This document shows, piece by piece, positions 14,423 to 15,257 of a stretch of 15,257 bases of DNA. Every line of letters starts with the position of its first letter. Position 1 is the stretch's first letter. The notes under the pieces are model-generated. The model had not been told where the DNA came from. It worked only from the letters and a program-made list of their open reading frames with translations, and did no database searches. The stretch lies in the NCBI GenBank assembly GCA_905215655.1, contig CAJMQT010000044.1, positions 1 to 15,257 on the forward strand, given 5' to 3'. The stretch comes from an uncultured bacterium (lineage in GTDB: Bacteria > Bacteroidota > Bacteroidia > Bacteroidales > Bacteroidaceae). The position numbers and the translations under genes are program-made.

Positions 14423-14540
14423 AATTGAAAAGTTGAAAAGTTGAAAGATTGAAAGGTTGAAAGGTTGAAAGATTATTATCTTAATTTTTTATTTTAATTT
14501 TTCAATCTTTCAACTTTTCAACTTTTCAATCTTTCAATTT
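14423..14540. repeat. Inverted GTTGAAAG-type octad arrays between convergent genes
   Basis: Six phased 8-mers (AATTGAAA, AGTTGAAA twice, GATTGAAA, GGTTGAAA twice; 14423-14470) begin at the base after the peptidase stop codon. Five inverted 8-mers occupy 14500-14540. The two arms contain a perfect 31-bp inverted repeat (14424-14454 with 14500-14530) with a 45-nt centre, of which the last 30 nt or so are AT-only in character. The right arm contains the nadD stop codon. Each arm presents TGA in all three frames to the gene that enters it. It would also make a strong bidirectional hairpin. Confidence 0.95.
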
Positions 14541-15197
14541 GAAATAATTTTTCAATTTTATATACACTTCAAATGGCACGAGATGCTCAAACGGCAGCCC
14601 GTCCCTTATCAGCCTGCGTATCTGCGTGCTGCTGACATCCAGCAGCGGGGTGTCAACGTATGTGACGTTGGCGGGCAGCGATGCGGCGTCTATCGGCGAA
14701 CCGGTGCGCGGATAGACCACGATGCGGTAATTGTCAAGGATTTTACGCCACTCATACCAGCGGTCGAAGTTCTCCCAGTTGTCGGCACCTATAATCAGAA
14801 CGAACTCTTTGTCGGGATAATCGGCGCTCATCGACTGCAACGTATGCCACATATAAGAAGGTCGAGGCATGCCGAACTCATAGTCGGAGGCACGCATCCG
14901 CAACTCGTTTTTCAGCGCAAGGCGCACCATTTCGAGGCGCATCTCATCGTCCATCAGATCCTCCTGACGTTTCAACGGATTTCGGGGAGACACCACAAAC
15001 CACACTTCATCAAGTCCGGCGGCATGCAGCAAGCGCCTCGCCAGCTCGACATGCCCGTTGTGAACGGGGTTAAACGAGCCGCCGAAGATACCGATACGAC
15101 AGCCTCTTCCCCGACCCCTCCCCCAAAGGGAGGGGAGTGATGTGCCTTGTTGGCTATTTTTGTTATTCTGGTTATTTTGTTTTTTGTGGTCCGTCAT
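14526..15197 (-). CDS. nadD: Nicotinate-nucleotide adenylyltransferase
   Basis: A 223-residue enzyme of NAD synthesis that joins nicotinate mononucleotide and ATP into deamido-NAD. Seen: nucleotidyltransferase motif GGSFNPVHNGH (39-49), SPRNPLK (conserved substrate loop), IIGADNW, and the C-terminal SSTQIRR motif. The core starts at RIGIFGG, residue 34; the preceding 33 residues are an unusual extension (N/K/Q-rich, then SLPSLWGRGRGRG) that comes from a GC-rich repeat. No ATG, GTG or TTG lies in frame between 15197 and the core, so the extension must be translated. A still longer start at 15242 is unlikely, as a -7 box lies downstream of it at 15228-15235. The last residues (KLKD) and TGA stop derive from an octad array. 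Confidence 0.93.
   Translation of the reverse strand: MTDHKKQNNQNNKNSQQGTSLPSLWGRGRGRGCRIGIFGGSFNPVHNGHVELARRLLHAAGLDEVWFVVSPRNPLKRQEDLMDDEMRLEMVRLALKNELRMRASDYEFGMPRPSYMWHTLQSMSADYPDKEFVLIIGADNWENFDRWYEWRKILDNYRIVVYPRTGSPIDAASLPANVTYVDTPLLDVSSTQIRRLIRDGLPFEHLVPFEVYIKLKNYFKLKD
15101..15137. repeat. GC-rich element inside the nadD coding region
   Basis: AGCCTCTTCCCCGACCCC followed by TCCCCCAAAGGGAGGGGAG is a recognisable copy of the 3164-3194 arm in the same orientation on the + strand. On the - strand it encodes residues 21-33 of NadD (LPSLWGRGRGRGC). It ends two bases before the CGT codon that begins the conserved core. Confidence 0.8.
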
Positions 15198-15227
15198 AAT
15201 AAAGAAAAGGATTTTTTGCTTTATCTT

Positions 15228-15235
15228 CAAACGTA
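15228..15235 (-). promoter_or_regulatory. Candidate promoter of nadD
   Basis: On the - strand this reads TACGTTTG, an exact TAnnTTTG match. Initiation near 15221 would place the ATG at 15197 about 24 nt into the transcript and exclude the ATG at 15242. A TTTG sits 14 nt upstream of the box, closer than usual for a -33 element. Confidence 0.55.
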
Positions 15236-15257
15236 AAAACATTTACCCTCAAAGGTA

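Noticed and set aside
15250..15257. Second exact TAnnTTTG match (TACCTTTG, - strand) at the window end
   Set aside because: CCTCAAAGGTA also occurs at 3253-3263 next to a repeat, so it may be repeat sequence; the nearer box at 15228-15235 fits nadD better.

Overview
The window looks like chromosomal DNA of a Bacteroidales bacterium, most likely a Prevotella-type organism of intermediate GC content. Reasons seen in the sequence: exact matches to the Bacteroidetes -7 promoter box TAnnTTTG lie upstream of aroQ, xerD, the M16 peptidase and nadD; most genes lack strong Shine-Dalgarno sequences; and the gene content and protein sequences are Bacteroidales-like. The genus is an inference.

Layout. 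(1) 158-2200, + strand: a three-gene module of ABC ATPase, six-helix membrane protein and YtrA-type GntR regulator, the last two overlapping by 4 nt. (2) 2410-8528, + strand: a complete MacAB-TolC-like tripartite efflux operon, made of a stand-alone MacB/LolD-type ATPase, two paralogous FtsX/MacB-type permeases, a membrane-fusion protein and a TolC-family outer-membrane protein. (3) 8666-9890, - strand: a class I O-methyltransferase and type II dehydroquinase (aroQ), with aroQ facing away from xerD. (4) 10000-10932, + strand: the XerD-type recombinase. (5) 10933-11593: a 661-nt gene-free stretch with an inverted-repeat block, a candidate small RNA or leader, and the peptidase promoter. (6) 11594-14422, + strand: a large exported M16 zinc peptidase. 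(7) 14526-15197, - strand: nadD, convergent with the peptidase.

The genes are mostly ordinary. What is unusual is the space between them, which holds four kinds of repeat: 7-bp arrays (AATTAAG type, and TGAAGAG); 8-bp arrays (GTTGAAAG type) that form a perfect 31-bp inverted repeat; a GC-rich CTCCCC-GAGGGG element; and TGYAAAAG / GACGGTC blocks. Many sit flush against stop codons. Three genes (the O-methyltransferase, aroQ and nadD) take their stop codon and last residues from an array, and nadD also carries a GC-rich element translated in frame at its N terminus. Different repeat types fill three successive junctions of the efflux operon, where they could affect read-through or mRNA processing. 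I see no tRNA, rRNA, CRISPR, transposase, phage or toxin-antitoxin gene. I see no convincing new multi-gene system. The repeat-gene interplay, the face-to-face aroQ/xerD promoters and the 11.3-11.5 kb RNA candidate are the best leads.
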